64,000 nt of DNA from Alphaproteobacteria bacterium (GTDB lineage Bacteria > Pseudomonadota > Alphaproteobacteria > Rhodobacterales > Rhodobacteraceae). Under the pieces are notes generated by a model, which worked only from the letters and a program-made list of their open reading frames with translations, was not told the origin of the DNA and ran no database searches. Shown here in pieces: positions 9,231 to 18,582 of the stretch. Position numbers and translations under genes: made by a program. Location of the stretch: NCBI GenBank assembly GCA_030431825.1, contig JAUIIJ010000002.1, positions 124,001 through 188,000 on the forward strand, written 5' to 3'. Each line of letters opens with the position of its first letter. Position 1 is the first letter of the stretch.

Positions 9231-10306
9231 AGCGCCTCTTCGTATTCGCTGTCGGCGTCGCTGTCATAGACGACGCCACCGCCGACGTTCAGCCGCGCCT
9301 GCCCCTTCTCAAGCAGGATGGTGCGGATCGCGACATTGAAACTGCTGCGCCCATCCGGTGCGATCCAGCCGATACCGCCACAATATATGTCGCGCGGGGC
9401 GGTTTCCAGGTCACGGATCACCTCCATCGCGCGGATCTTGGGTGCGCCGGTGATCGAGCCGCAGGGGAACAAGGCCCGCAGCACGGCACTGGGGCCAAGC
9501 CCCGGCCGCATCCGCGCCTGTACCTGTGAGACCATCTGGTGCACGGTCCGGTAGGTTTGCACATGAAACAGCCGGGGCACCCGAACCGAACCCGGTCGGC
9601 TGACGCGGGACAGATCGTTGCGCAGCAGATCGACGATCATCAGGTTCTCGGCGCGGTTCTTGACGTCGTTCGCGAGAAACGCGCGCCTGCGCGCATCCTC
9701 TTCGGGGTCGGCGCCGCGTGGCTGCGTGCCTTTCATCGGCAGGGTTTCGATCAAGCCCCCGGCATCTGTGCGAAAGAACAATTCCGGCGAGCGGCACAGC
9801 AGGTCGGGCAGTCCATCCTGCTCGACCAGCGCGCCATATCCCACCGGCTGCCGCGCCATCAACGCAGCATAGAGTTCCTGTGCCCCGCCATGAGCCGCGG
9901 CCCGCATCGGGAAGGTCAGGTTGGCCTGATAGATATCCCCGGCGCGAATCAACGCGTGAACCCGGTCGAACGCCTGGCGATAGCGTTCACGGTCCCATGC
10001 CGGGCGAAAGGTATCAAACCCGGCGGGTCCGCGTTTCAACTCGCCCTGTCCCGGCGCGCCGTAAACGCCGATGGCAAGAAGCGGCAGCCGCCGGTCCCGG
10101 GGCATCAGCGCCGCCAGTTTCGGTTCGAGCGCATAGCCCAGTTCGTAGCTGCAGTACCCCGCGAGCCAATGCCCCTGTGCCTGCGCCGCATCCAGGTCCG
10201 ACAGCGCGGCGGCAACCTCGCCCGGCCGGTCCGCGCGGATCAGGCGCAGCGGATCGCGGAACCAGTCACCCGGCCCCTGTGGCCCTTGATCAAAGCGAAT
10301 ATCCAA
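9185..10306 (-). CDS. pabB: Aminodeoxychorismate synthase component I
   Basis: 373 residues, a chorismate-binding enzyme. The C-terminal active-site segment FPCGSITGAPKIRAMEVI and the final [20 protein letters not shown] are hallmarks of the TrpE/PabB family. It is short compared with TrpE and is paired with pabC, so PabB is the better call; a separate glutamine amidotransferase must be supplied from elsewhere. Translation appears to start at a TTG (10306), giving the conserved RFDQGPQGP start seen in homologues. It is divergent from carB with a 187-bp gap between them. Confidence 0.87.
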   Translation of the reverse strand: MDIRFDQGPQGPGDWFRDPLRLIRADRPGEVAAALSDLDAAQAQGHWLAGYCSYELGYALEPKLAALMPRDRRLPLLAIGVYGAPGQGELKRGPAGFDTFRPAWDRERYRQAFDRVHALIRAGDIYQANLTFPMRAAAHGGAQELYAALMARQPVGYGALVEQDGLPDLLCRSPELFFRTDAGGLIETLPMKGTQPRGADPEEDARRRAFLANDVKNRAENLMIVDLLRNDLSRVSRPGSVRVPRLFHVQTYRTVHQMVSQVQARMRPGLGPSAVLRALFPCGSITGAPKIRAMEVIRDLETAPRDIYCGGIGWIAPDGRSSFNVAIRTILLEKGQARLNVGGGVVYDSDADSEYEEALWKARFSAISQPIRA

Positions 10307-10406
10307 CTGTGTCTCACGCCCCCGACAATCGCGCCCTCATAGCGGCAACGCCGATACCCGGCAACCGATGTGGGCATCCGGCGCGAAATTCTTGCGCTTT
10401 CGGGCC

Positions 10407-10434
10407 TTGCACATGCGCGGCCCATCCCTATAAC
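10407..10434 (+). promoter_or_regulatory. Probable sigma-70 promoter of carB
   Basis: TTGCAC (10407-10412), a 16-bp spacer and TATAAC (10429-10434) match sigma-70 hexamers well. Transcription would start near 10441, leaving a leader of about 53 nt. That leader contains GGGCAC and GTGCCC arms (about 10447-10465) able to form a small hairpin before the AGAGGGA ribosome site of carB. Confidence 0.5.
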
Positions 10435-10493
10435 GCAGGACAATTTGGGCACATTGGGGGTGCCCGGGATTCACCAGCCAGAGGGACCGCACC

Positions 10494-13400
10494 ATGCCGA
10501 AGAGAACCGACATCCAGTCGATCATGATCATCGGAGCAGGACCCATCGTGATCGGGCAGGCCTGCGAGTTCGACTATTCCGGAGCCCAGGCCTGCAAGGC
10601 GCTGCGCGAGGAAGGATACCGCGTTATTCTGGTCAATTCGAACCCGGCAACGATCATGACCGACCCGGAACTCGCCGACGCAACCTATATCGAGCCGATC
10701 ACCCCCGAGATCGTCGCCAAGATCATTGAAAAGGAACGCCCCGACGCATTGCTGCCGACGATGGGTGGCCAGACCGGGCTGAACACCAGCCTTGCCCTAG
10801 AGGAAATGGGCGTTCTGGCGAAATTCGGTGTCGAAATGATCGGTGCAAAACGCAAAGCCATCGAGATGGCCGAAGACCGCAAGCTGTTCCGCGAGGCGAT
10901 GGACCGGCTTGGCATCGAAAACCCGCGTGCCACCATCGTAACCGCACCGATGGGCGAGAACGGCAAGAAGGATCTGAACGAGGGCGTGCGCCTGGCGCTG
11001 GACGCGCTGGAAGAGGTCGGCCTGCCCGCCATTATCCGCCCGGCCTTTACCATGGGCGGCACCGGTGGTGGCGTGGCCTATAACCGGGACGATTACGAAC
11101 ATATCTGCCGGACCGGCATGGATGCCAGCCCGATGGGCCAGATCCTGATCGACGAATCGCTGCTCGGCTGGAAGGAATACGAGATGGAGGTGGTGCGCGA
11201 CACCGCCGACAACGCCATCATCGTCTGTTCCATCGAAAACGTCGATCCGATGGGCGTGCACACGGGTGACTCGATCACCGTGGCGCCGGCGCTGACCCTG
11301 ACGGACAAGGAATACCAGATCATGCGCAACGGCAGTATCGCCGTACTGCGCGAGATTGGCGTGGAAACCGGCGGTTCGAACGTGCAATGGGCGGTGAACC
11401 CGGCGGACGGGCGCATGGTGGTGATCGAAATGAACCCGCGCGTGTCGCGGTCCTCGGCGCTGGCGTCAAAGGCAACAGGCTTCCCGATCGCCAAGATCGC
11501 GGCAAAACTGGCGGTCGGTTATACGCTGGACGAACTGGACAACGACATCACCAAGGTGACACCGGCCAGCTTCGAGCCGACCATCGACTATGTCGTGACC
11601 AAGATCCCGAAATTCGCCTTCGAGAAATTCCCCGGCTCCAAACCCGACCTGACCACGGCGATGAAATCCGTGGGCGAGGCCATGGCCATCGGCCGCAGCA
11701 TCCACGAATCGCTGCAAAAGGCGCTGGCGAGCATGGAATCGGGTCTGACCGGGTTTGACGAGATCGAGATCCCGGGCGTTACCGTCGGCCCGTGGGATCC
11801 CGTCGAGGACAAGGCCGTCATCATCAAGGCGATCAGCCAGCAGACCCCGGACCGGATGCGCACCATCGCGCAGGCCATGCGGCACGGCATGAGCGACGAG
11901 GATATTCACGCGGTGACAATGTTCGATCCGTGGTTCCTTGCCCGCATACGCGAGATCATCGAAGCCGAGGCGAAGCTGCGCAAGTCGGGCCTGCCCACCA
12001 ATGGCGAGGAACTGCGCGCGCTCAAGATGATGGGCTTTACCGATGCGAGGCTGGGTTCTCTCACCGGGCGCGACGAGGCCAATGTGCGCCGTGCGCGGCA
12101 CAATCTTGATGTGACCGCGGTGTTCAAGCGCATCGACACCTGCGCCGCCGAGTTCGAGGCGCAGACGCCCTATATGTACTCGACCTATGAAATGCCGATG
12201 ATGGGCGAGGTCGAATGCGAGGCCCGCCCCACCAACCGCAAGAAGGTGGTGATTCTCGGCGGCGGCCCGAACCGCATCGGACAGGGGATCGAGTTCGACT
12301 ATTGTTGCTGTCACGCCTGTTTCGCACTGACCGATGTCGGCTACGAGACCATCATGATCAACTGCAACCCGGAAACCGTGTCGACCGACTATGACACCTC
12401 TGACCGGCTGTACTTCGAACCTCTGACGCTGGAACACGTGCTCGAAATCCTGCGGGTCGAACAGCAGAATGGCAGCCTGCACGGCGTGATCGTCCAGTTT
12501 GGCGGACAGACCCCGCTGAAACTCGCGAACGCACTTCACGACGAAGGTATCCCGATCCTCGGCACGACTCCCGACGCCATCGATCTGGCGGAAGATCGCG
12601 AACGGTTCCAGCAACTCGTTCAGGACCTGGGGCTGAAGCAACCCAATAACGGTATCGCCAGCACAGATGCGCAGGCGCTGGAAATCGCACAAAAGATCGG
12701 TTTCCCGCTGGTGATCCGGCCGTCCTATGTCCTGGGGGGCCGCGCCATGGAAATCGTGCGCGATCAGGCCCAGCTCGAGCGTTACATTTCGGACGCCGTG
12801 GTGGTTTCCGGCGACAGCCCGGTGCTGCTCGACAGTTACCTGTCCGGCGCGGTGGAGCTTGACGTCGATGCGATCTGTGATGGCACCGACGTGCATGTTG
12901 CGGGGATCATGCAGCACATTGAAGAGGCGGGCGTGCACTCCGGCGACAGTGCCTGTTCCCTGCCGCCCTATTCGCTTGACGCCGCGATCATCGAAGAGGT
13001 CAAGGCCCAGACCACGGCGCTCGCGCGGGCGCTCAATGTCGTCGGGCTGATGAACATCCAGTTCGCGATCAAGGATGGCGAAATCTACCTGATCGAGGTC
13101 AACCCCCGCGCCAGCCGCACGGTGCCGTTTGTCGCAAAAGCCACGGATTCCGCGATCGCATCGATTGCGGCCCGCGTCATGGCCGGCGAACCGTTGTCGA
13201 ACTTCCCGATGCGTGCGCCTTACGACGCGCAGGCCGACTATGACACGGTATTGCCGCTGGCCGATCCGATGACGCTGGCCGATCCGAACATGCCCTGGTT
13301 CTCGGTCAAGGAGGCGGTGCTGCCCTTCGCCCGTTTCCCCGGTGTTGACACGATCCTTGGCCCGGAAATGCGCTCGACCGGCGAAGTCATGGGCTGGGAT

Positions 13401-13850
13401 CGCGATTTCCCCCGCGCCTTCCTCAAGGCGCAGATGGGAGCGGGCATGGTTCTGCCCACGTCGGGATGTGCGTTCTTGTCGATCAAGGACGACGACAAGA
13501 CGCCCCAGATCCTCGAAGCCGCAAAGATTCTCACCGATCTCGGGTTCACGCTCGTCGCGACGCGCGGCACGCAAAGCTGGCTCGCCGGACAGGGGATCGA
13601 CTGCAACCTCGTGAACAAGGTGTACGAGGGGCGCCCCGACATCACCGACATGATGAAAGATGGCGGTGTGCAGCTTGTGATGAACTCGACCGAGGGGTCA
13701 CAGGCGGTCGAGGATTCCAAATCGATCCGCACCATCGCCCTTTATGACAAGATTCCCTATTTCACCACGGCGGCGGGCAGCCATGCCGCCGCGCTGGCAA
13801 TCAAGGCACAGGCCGAAGGGGGCGTCGGCGTAAAAAGTCTGCAGGCCTGA
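10494..13850 (+). CDS. carB: Carbamoyl-phosphate synthase large subunit
   Basis: 1118 residues, full length. It makes carbamoyl phosphate from bicarbonate, ATP and glutamine-derived ammonia for arginine and pyrimidine synthesis. The duplicated halves are plain: ATP-grasp domains begin at [19 protein letters not shown] and again at [19 protein letters not shown]. Each half has its [20 protein letters not shown] or [19 protein letters not shown] segment. The C-terminal MGS-like allosteric domain includes [16 protein letters not shown] and [12 protein letters not shown]. The small subunit carA is not in this window. The gene is preceded by AGAGGGA and its own promoter-like sequence. Confidence 0.98.
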   Translation: MPKRTDIQSIMIIGAGPIVIGQACEFDYSGAQACKALREEGYRVILVNSNPATIMTDPELADATYIEPITPEIVAKIIEKERPDALLPTMGGQTGLNTSLALEEMGVLAKFGVEMIGAKRKAIEMAEDRKLFREAMDRLGIENPRATIVTAPMGENGKKDLNEGVRLALDALEEVGLPAIIRPAFTMGGTGGGVAYNRDDYEHICRTGMDASPMGQILIDESLLGWKEYEMEVVRDTADNAIIVCSIENVDPMGVHTGDSITVAPALTLTDKEYQIMRNGSIAVLREIGVETGGSNVQWAVNPADGRMVVIEMNPRVSRSSALASKATGFPIAKIAAKLAVGYTLDELDNDITKVTPASFEPTIDYVVTKIPKFAFEKFPGSKPDLTTAMKSVGEAMAIGRSIHESLQKALASMESGLTGFDEIEIPGVTVGPWDPVEDKAVIIKAISQQTPDRMRTIAQAMRHGMSDEDIHAVTMFDPWFLARIREIIEAEAKLRKSGLPTNGEELRALKMMGFTDARLGSLTGRDEANVRRARHNLDVTAVFKRIDTCAAEFEAQTPYMYSTYEMPMMGEVECEARPTNRKKVVILGGGPNRIGQGIEFDYCCCHACFALTDVGYETIMINCNPETVSTDYDTSDRLYFEPLTLEHVLEILRVEQQNGSLHGVIVQFGGQTPLKLANALHDEGIPILGTTPDAIDLAEDRERFQQLVQDLGLKQPNNGIASTDAQALEIAQKIGFPLVIRPSYVLGGRAMEIVRDQAQLERYISDAVVVSGDSPVLLDSYLSGAVELDVDAICDGTDVHVAGIMQHIEEAGVHSGDSACSLPPYSLDAAIIEEVKAQTTALARALNVVGLMNIQFAIKDGEIYLIEVNPRASRTVPFVAKATDSAIASIAARVMAGEPLSNFPMRAPYDAQADYDTVLPLADPMTLADPNMPWFSVKEAVLPFARFPGVDTILGPEMRSTGEVMGWDRDFPRAFLKAQMGAGMVLPTSGCAFLSIKDDDKTPQILEAAKILTDLGFTLVATRGTQSWLAGQGIDCNLVNKVYEGRPDITDMMKDGGVQLVMNSTEGSQAVEDSKSIRTIALYDKIPYFTTAAGSHAAALAIKAQAEGGVGVKSLQA

Positions 13851-14128
13851 ACGGAACCACGGTACCGGGCGCATGACAGACTCGCGCCTCCTATTCTCGC
13901 CAGAGATTGTGAAGAAAATCGGGCACGCTCGCGGCCATTCGGGGGCTTGTCCTTAAAATTGAAATTCTCTTAAGCATTTGGAAGATATGGTTGATTTTTT
14001 CGAGAGGTTAATATAGATACGGCTTACTCCGTTTGGTTTGGAGGATGGCCGAGTCCGTTTGTTCCCGCGTTTTGGCGGCGCTCGCCCTTGTTTTGTGTAA
14101 AAAGTTCGCGGGGTGAAAAGAAGTTGTC

Positions 14129-14758
14129 ATGAATTTTTGTAAAAGCAGTATTCTGGCGATTTTATCGTCAGCAGCGGCTTTGATGATCGGCGCGACAACC
14201 CTACAGGCCGCGCCGATTCAGAGCATCACCTATAACAGCGGCGGAATCGAACAACTGTATTACGGTCAGAGCGTTACCATCGGTTCGCGCTATGACTGGA
14301 ATACGATTTCCTTCGCGTTCGACATGCAGGGCGGCGCCGGATTCGAAGCATATTCGGCGGGTGATCTGTATATCCTGACCGAGGATTTCCTCGGCACCGC
14401 TGACGATCTCAGCGCATCCACATCGGGTTTTCTGGCGGTCAGTAGCGGCTATGAAGACGGATTCTGGACGTTTGACAGGGACGTGACCCTGCTCGCGGAT
14501 CATACCTACTACTTCGCGATGGGCGCCAGGGAAGACGCAACGGCCACCACCCTGTTCGGCGGTGCCCTTCCCGGGGTTGCCCCCTTCGGCAATGGCGGTG
14601 CCCTCAACAGCCTGTTTACGGGCAATAGCCTTGATTTCGCGCTGAACGGCGAAATTGTTGTCCCGACACCCGTACCGCTTCCGGCAACCGCGCTGATGCT
14701 CATGGCCGGAATCGGCAGCCTCGGTGCCTTTGCGGCACGCCGTCGTAGCAAAGGCTGA
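14129..14758 (+). CDS. VPLPA-CTERM sorting domain-containing exported protein
   Basis: 209 residues. A Sec signal peptide (residues 1-28, cleavage near LQAAP) is followed by a glycine/serine-rich beta-type domain with many aromatic residues. The C-terminus is a VPLPA motif, a hydrophobic helix (TALMLMAGIGSLGAF) and a basic tail AARRRSKG. This is the PEP-CTERM-like VPLPA-CTERM signal, processed by XrtD-type exosortases, so the mature protein should end up at the cell surface or in exopolysaccharide. No exosortase or polysaccharide genes are nearby, so it is an unlinked substrate. The long AT-rich upstream region and weak AAAAGAAG ribosome site differ from neighbouring genes. Confidence 0.82.
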   Translation: MNFCKSSILAILSSAAALMIGATTLQAAPIQSITYNSGGIEQLYYGQSVTIGSRYDWNTISFAFDMQGGAGFEAYSAGDLYILTEDFLGTADDLSASTSGFLAVSSGYEDGFWTFDRDVTLLADHTYYFAMGAREDATATTLFGGALPGVAPFGNGGALNSLFTGNSLDFALNGEIVVPTPVPLPATALMLMAGIGSLGAFAARRRSKG

Positions 14759-14768
14759 TACAGTTCGA

Positions 14769-14805
14769 TTTCCCCGGGGCAAAGCACTCTCTTGTCCCGG
14801 GGAAA
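14769..14805. terminator. Strong hairpin terminator between the VPLPA-CTERM gene and gshA
   Basis: TTTCCCCGGGGCAA (14769-14782) pairs with TTGTCCCGGGGAAA (14792-14805) through a 9-nt loop, with a single G-U position. It sits 10 bp after the stop of the plus-strand gene and 59 bp before the end of the convergent gshA, so it probably serves both. Confidence 0.75.
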
Positions 14806-14863
14806 ATGAAACGGGTTTTCGAGCTTCTCTGACCACGCTCCCGCCTGTTTCCAGGCACCGGTG

Positions 14864-16234
14864 TCAGTAGCTGTAATCCGCATATATCCTGTTCAGATCA
14901 CCATCCCAGTCGCCTTCGTAGCGTCCCAGAAGCTCGTCGGCGGGCACCTGACCGCTGTCCAGGCTTTCCTTGAGCGCGTTCAGGAAATGGGTCTCATCTG
15001 GCACCATGCCCCCCGCGCCGGGGCGTGCCCGCGCCCTCAGACCGGCATCGGCGATCGCGACGACTTCGCGGGCCAATTCGCGCATTTGCACATCGCCCAC
15101 ACGCGCCTGAAGCCCCTGCTCACTCGCCGAAACACGCAGCGCCTGACGGGTGTCTGCATCCCAGCCCTTGGCAAGGTCCCACGCCGCATCCAGCGCGGTC
15201 TGATCGTACATCAGCCCGACCCAGAACGCCGGCAAGGCACAAAGCCGCCGCCAGGGTCCGCCATCCGCGCCGCGCATCTCGATGAATTTCTTGATCCGCG
15301 CCTCGGGAAACAGGGTGGTCAGGTGATCCGCCCAGTCCGACATCTGCGGCTTTTCACCCGGCAGCGCCGGCAATTCACCGCGCAGGAAGTCCCGGAACGA
15401 CTGGCCCAGAGCATCGATGTATTCGCCATCGCGATAGACGAAGTACATCGGCACATCGAGCGCATATTCCACCCAGCGTTCAAACCCGAATCCTTCGTCG
15501 AACACGAAGGGCACCATGCCCGTGCGATCCGCATCGAGATCGCGCCACACCCGCGAGCGCCAGGATTTGTGACCGTTCGGCTTGCCGTCAAGGAAGGGCG
15601 AATTGGCAAACAGCGCCGTGGCGACCGGTTGAAGGGCAATGGCCACACGCAGCTTCTGCACCATGTCCGCCTCGCTGGCGAAATCCAGGTTGACCTGAAC
15701 CGTACAGGTGCGGCGCATCATGGTGCGCCCCATCGTGCCCACCTTCTGCATGTAGGCATCCATCAGCTTGTAACGCCCCTTGGGCATCAGCGGCATCTGT
15801 TCATGCGTCCAGACCGGCGCGGCACCCAGCCCGATAAAACCCACGCCAACCTTGTCGGCCACGTCCTTGACCTCGCGCAGGTGCTCGTTCACCTCGTCAC
15901 AGGTTTCGTGAATGGTTTCCAGCGGAGCACCGGACAGTTCGAGCTGGCCGCCGGGTTCGAGCGACACATTGGCGCCGTCCTTTTCCAGTCCGATCAGGTT
16001 GCCACCCTCTTCGACAGGCGACCAGCCATGCACGTCGCGCAGCCCCTCGAGCACCGCCCGGACCGAGCGTTCGCCGTCGTAGGGGATAGGCTTCAGCGTA
16101 TCCTTGCAGTAACCGAACTTTTCATGCTCGGTTCCGATGCGCCAGTCCGCCTTTGGTTTGCAACCGTCCGCCATGAATTCCGCAAGCTGTTCGTGACGTT
16201 CGATCTGTCCGCCGCCGGACTGTGGAATTGACAT
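14864..16234 (-). CDS. gshA: Glutamate-cysteine ligase (class II, plant/proteobacterial type)
   Basis: 456 residues, the first enzyme of glutathione synthesis, joining L-glutamate and L-cysteine with ATP. The N-terminal DWRIGTEHEKFGYCKD segment, EEGGNLIGLEKDGANVSLEPGGQLELSGAP, and RTCTVQVNLDFASEADM with its catalytic acidic residues are typical of the GCS2 group shared by alphaproteobacteria and plants. It is separated by 63 bp from the small membrane-protein gene upstream and is probably read from a promoter near that gene or rsmE. The length fits the family. Confidence 0.93.
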   Translation of the reverse strand: MSIPQSGGGQIERHEQLAEFMADGCKPKADWRIGTEHEKFGYCKDTLKPIPYDGERSVRAVLEGLRDVHGWSPVEEGGNLIGLEKDGANVSLEPGGQLELSGAPLETIHETCDEVNEHLREVKDVADKVGVGFIGLGAAPVWTHEQMPLMPKGRYKLMDAYMQKVGTMGRTMMRRTCTVQVNLDFASEADMVQKLRVAIALQPVATALFANSPFLDGKPNGHKSWRSRVWRDLDADRTGMVPFVFDEGFGFERWVEYALDVPMYFVYRDGEYIDALGQSFRDFLRGELPALPGEKPQMSDWADHLTTLFPEARIKKFIEMRGADGGPWRRLCALPAFWVGLMYDQTALDAAWDLAKGWDADTRQALRVSASEQGLQARVGDVQMRELAREVVAIADAGLRARARPGAGGMVPDETHFLNALKESLDSGQVPADELLGRYEGDWDGDLNRIYADYSY

Positions 16235-16297
16235 GGGTACGCTCCGAACCGTTTTCGAGATTTTGGCGCAAAGGAGTGCGGTGAATCCGCCGGGCTG

Positions 16298-16825
16298 TCA
16301 ATGCAGCCTTTGGTGTTCATGACGCAAGGATTCGCGTGTCCAGATCACAACCGGGTGTTCCGGTCCGGTTTGCAACTCGGCCAGCATCCGCTCGGTTCTG
16401 ATGCCGGGCAGAGCCGCGAACACATCGAACAACGCCTCCGAACCCTCCGCGTTGACCGGTATCTGCACATCCGGCCTGCCCGCTTGCGACAGCACCCAAT
16501 GCGCCGGTTTTCCGTCCGGTATCAACGCGATGCTCGTCAGGTCGGCCACCGCTACCGCACCGCCGCTCAGCGGGCCGAAATAGGTGATCTGGCCTTCGTC
16601 GACCTGCACGACACCCTGGCCGCCTCCGTCCGACCTGAACCGCGCCTTTTGCAGACCGACAAACCCCTGCGCCGCGCCCGCGAGCATCAGCGCGCCCCCG
16701 ACCCAGCCCAGCAAGCCTCCCGGTCCGAGCAGCCACCAGAGCCCGAGCAGGATCATGGCAAGCCCGGCCACCGCCTCGCGATAGCGCCACAAGGCATCGC
16801 GAAGTTCCGGGCGGATGAAGCTCAT
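16298..16825 (-). CDS. Conserved hypothetical membrane protein
   Basis: 175 residues. Two closely spaced hydrophobic segments lie at about residues 18-55 (VAGLAMILLGLWWLLG and GWVGGALMLAGAAQGFVG), followed by a soluble domain with the repeated pattern VVQVDEGQITYFGPLSGGAVAVADLTSIALI, resembling a PH-like beta fold. Start 16825 gives an ATGA overlap with the rsmE stop; a longer frame from 16852 would run further into rsmE. I do not recognise a named family. The gene order gshA - this gene - rsmE looks like a roseobacter arrangement. Confidence 0.75.
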   Translation of the reverse strand: MSFIRPELRDALWRYREAVAGLAMILLGLWWLLGPGGLLGWVGGALMLAGAAQGFVGLQKARFRSDGGGQGVVQVDEGQITYFGPLSGGAVAVADLTSIALIPDGKPAHWVLSQAGRPDVQIPVNAEGSEALFDVFAALPGIRTERMLAELQTGPEHPVVIWTRESLRHEHQRLH

Positions 16826-17547
16826 CGCCAGTCTCCAAGCGCTTGCTGCCACAGTGTCATCGCAGCCACGGCCGCGGTATCCGCGCGCAGGATACGAGGT
16901 CCGAGGCTGACCACATGCGACATCGGCATCGCCACAAGGCGTTTGCGTTCACCATCGGAAAACCCGCCCTCGGGACCGATGAGAATCGCCCAGGGGCCGG
17001 CATCCGCCGCCGCGGGCAGGCCAAGGTTGTCGCCGGCCCGGCCCTCGTCGCAGAACATCAGCCGGCGCCCGACCGGCCAGTCGTGCAATACACGGTCCAG
17101 TTTTTGCAACGGGGCAACCTCGGGCACGAAAGTGCCGCCGCATTGCTCCGCGGCCTCGACCGCATGCGCCTGCAGGCGATCCTGGCGAATGCGTTCCGCA
17201 TTGGTAAAGTCGGTCTGCACCGGGACGATACGCGCCGCCCCCATCTCGGCGGCCTTTTCGACGATGAAATCGGTACGGGCCTTCTTGATCGGTGCAAAGA
17301 GCAACCAGAGGTCGGGCGGCATCATCAGATCGCGTGTCCGTGCCTCGCAGCGCAGGACACCGCCGCGCTTGCCCGCTTCGTCGACCACGGCCCGCCACTC
17401 GCCATCGCGACCATTGAACAGCAACACGGCGGCACCGATGCCCTGCCGCATCACCCCAAAGAGGTAATGCGCCTGCTCGCGCGTCAAAGGGACCGATTGC
17501 CCCGGCCCCAGGGCGTGCTCTACAAACAGTCTGATCCTTGCGTTCAT
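16822..17547 (-). CDS. rsmE: 16S rRNA (uracil-1498-N3)-methyltransferase
   Basis: 241 residues, a SPOUT-class methyltransferase that methylates U1498 of 16S rRNA in the small subunit. The knot region ILIGPEGGFSDGERKRLV followed by VSLGPRILRADTAAVAAMTLWQ is diagnostic. The N-terminal PUA-like part has HYLFGVMRQGIGAAVLLFNGRDGEW. It is divergent from ubiA with only 12 bp between the two start codons, so their promoters must overlap each other's coding ends. The downstream membrane-protein gene overlaps its stop (ATGA). Confidence 0.93.
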   Translation of the reverse strand: MNARIRLFVEHALGPGQSVPLTREQAHYLFGVMRQGIGAAVLLFNGRDGEWRAVVDEAGKRGGVLRCEARTRDLMMPPDLWLLFAPIKKARTDFIVEKAAEMGAARIVPVQTDFTNAERIRQDRLQAHAVEAAEQCGGTFVPEVAPLQKLDRVLHDWPVGRRLMFCDEGRAGDNLGLPAAADAGPWAILIGPEGGFSDGERKRLVAMPMSHVVSLGPRILRADTAAVAAMTLWQQALGDWR

Positions 17548-17559
17548 GAAAGACTACAT

Positions 17560-18522
17560 ATGCAAACCAAAGCGCCAGTGCCAGATGGTCAGGTCGCGGA
17601 TGCACCCGCCGACAACTGGGTGGATCGGTATGCGCCCGCCGCCACACGCCCCTACCTGCGGCTGAGCCGGGCGGATCGTCCGATCGGCACGTGGCTGCTG
17701 CTGATCCCCTGCTGGTGGGGGCTCGCCCTCGCCATGCTGTCGGATCAGTCGCCGCGATGGGAGGATGCGTGGATCGCGCTTGGTTGCGGGCTTGGCGCGT
17801 GGCTGATGCGCGGCGCCGGATGCACATGGAACGACATCACCGACCGCAAGTTCGACGCGCAGGTTGCCCGTACCCGATCGCGACCGATCCCGTCCGGGCA
17901 GGTGACGGTGCGCGGCGCCGTGATCTGGATGTGCCTTCAGGCGCTGATCGCCCTCTGCATATTGCTGACCTTCAACCGGATGGCGATATCACTGGGGTTC
18001 CTGTCCTTGCTGCCGGTGGCCATCTATCCCTTTGCCAAGCGTTTCACGTGGTGGCCACAGGTGTTTCTGGGCCTGGCGTTCAACTGGGGCGCGCTGCTTG
18101 CCTGGGCGGCGCATACGGGCAAGATCGAGCTGCCTGCGCTCTTGCTCTACCTCTCCGGCATCTGCTGGACGCTGTTCTACGACACGATCTATGCGCACCA
18201 GGACACCGAGGATGACGCGATGATCGGGATCAAGTCGACCGCACGGCTTTTCGGCGACGATACCGCCCATTGGCTGAAGTATTTCCTGGTGGGCACGGTC
18301 GCACTGATGGGTGCTGCCGTGATCGACGCAGCGGTGCCCAACGCTTCGCTGATCGCGCTCATCCTCGCCCTGGCCGGTCCCTGGGCAATGGGCTGGCACA
18401 TGGCGTGGCAACTGCGCGGTTTCAATCCGGACGACGACCGGCGCATGCTGCACCTGTTTCGGCTCAACCGGGACACCGGCCTGATTCCGCTCATCTTCTT
18501 TTGCGCCGCCCTGTTCGCTTGA
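17560..18522 (+). CDS. ubiA: 4-hydroxybenzoate polyprenyltransferase
   Basis: 320 residues, an integral membrane prenyltransferase of ubiquinone synthesis that attaches the polyprenyl chain to 4-hydroxybenzoate. The first Mg-diphosphate motif is NDITDRKFDAQVARTRSRP and the second is YDTIYAHQDTEDDAMIGIKS. Several hydrophobic helices follow, for example GTWLLLIPCWWGLALAM. ATG 17560 was chosen because it gives the normal family length; the same frame is open much further upstream but that part is antisense to rsmE. The start codons of rsmE and ubiA are 12 bp apart and divergent. Confidence 0.93.
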   Translation: MQTKAPVPDGQVADAPADNWVDRYAPAATRPYLRLSRADRPIGTWLLLIPCWWGLALAMLSDQSPRWEDAWIALGCGLGAWLMRGAGCTWNDITDRKFDAQVARTRSRPIPSGQVTVRGAVIWMCLQALIALCILLTFNRMAISLGFLSLLPVAIYPFAKRFTWWPQVFLGLAFNWGALLAWAAHTGKIELPALLLYLSGICWTLFYDTIYAHQDTEDDAMIGIKSTARLFGDDTAHWLKYFLVGTVALMGAAVIDAAVPNASLIALILALAGPWAMGWHMAWQLRGFNPDDDRRMLHLFRLNRDTGLIPLIFFCAALFA

Positions 18523-18582
18523 TTGAACCTCGCGGCCCGGAGGTCTATGACACCCCGGTATCAAGGGAAAGCCACACCACCC

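Noticed and set aside
11466-13574. Long minus-strand open frame (702 codons) opposite carB
   Set aside because: It lies entirely antisense to a secure carB; high GC makes long antisense frames common, and the translation is Arg/His/Gly-rich without any family motif.
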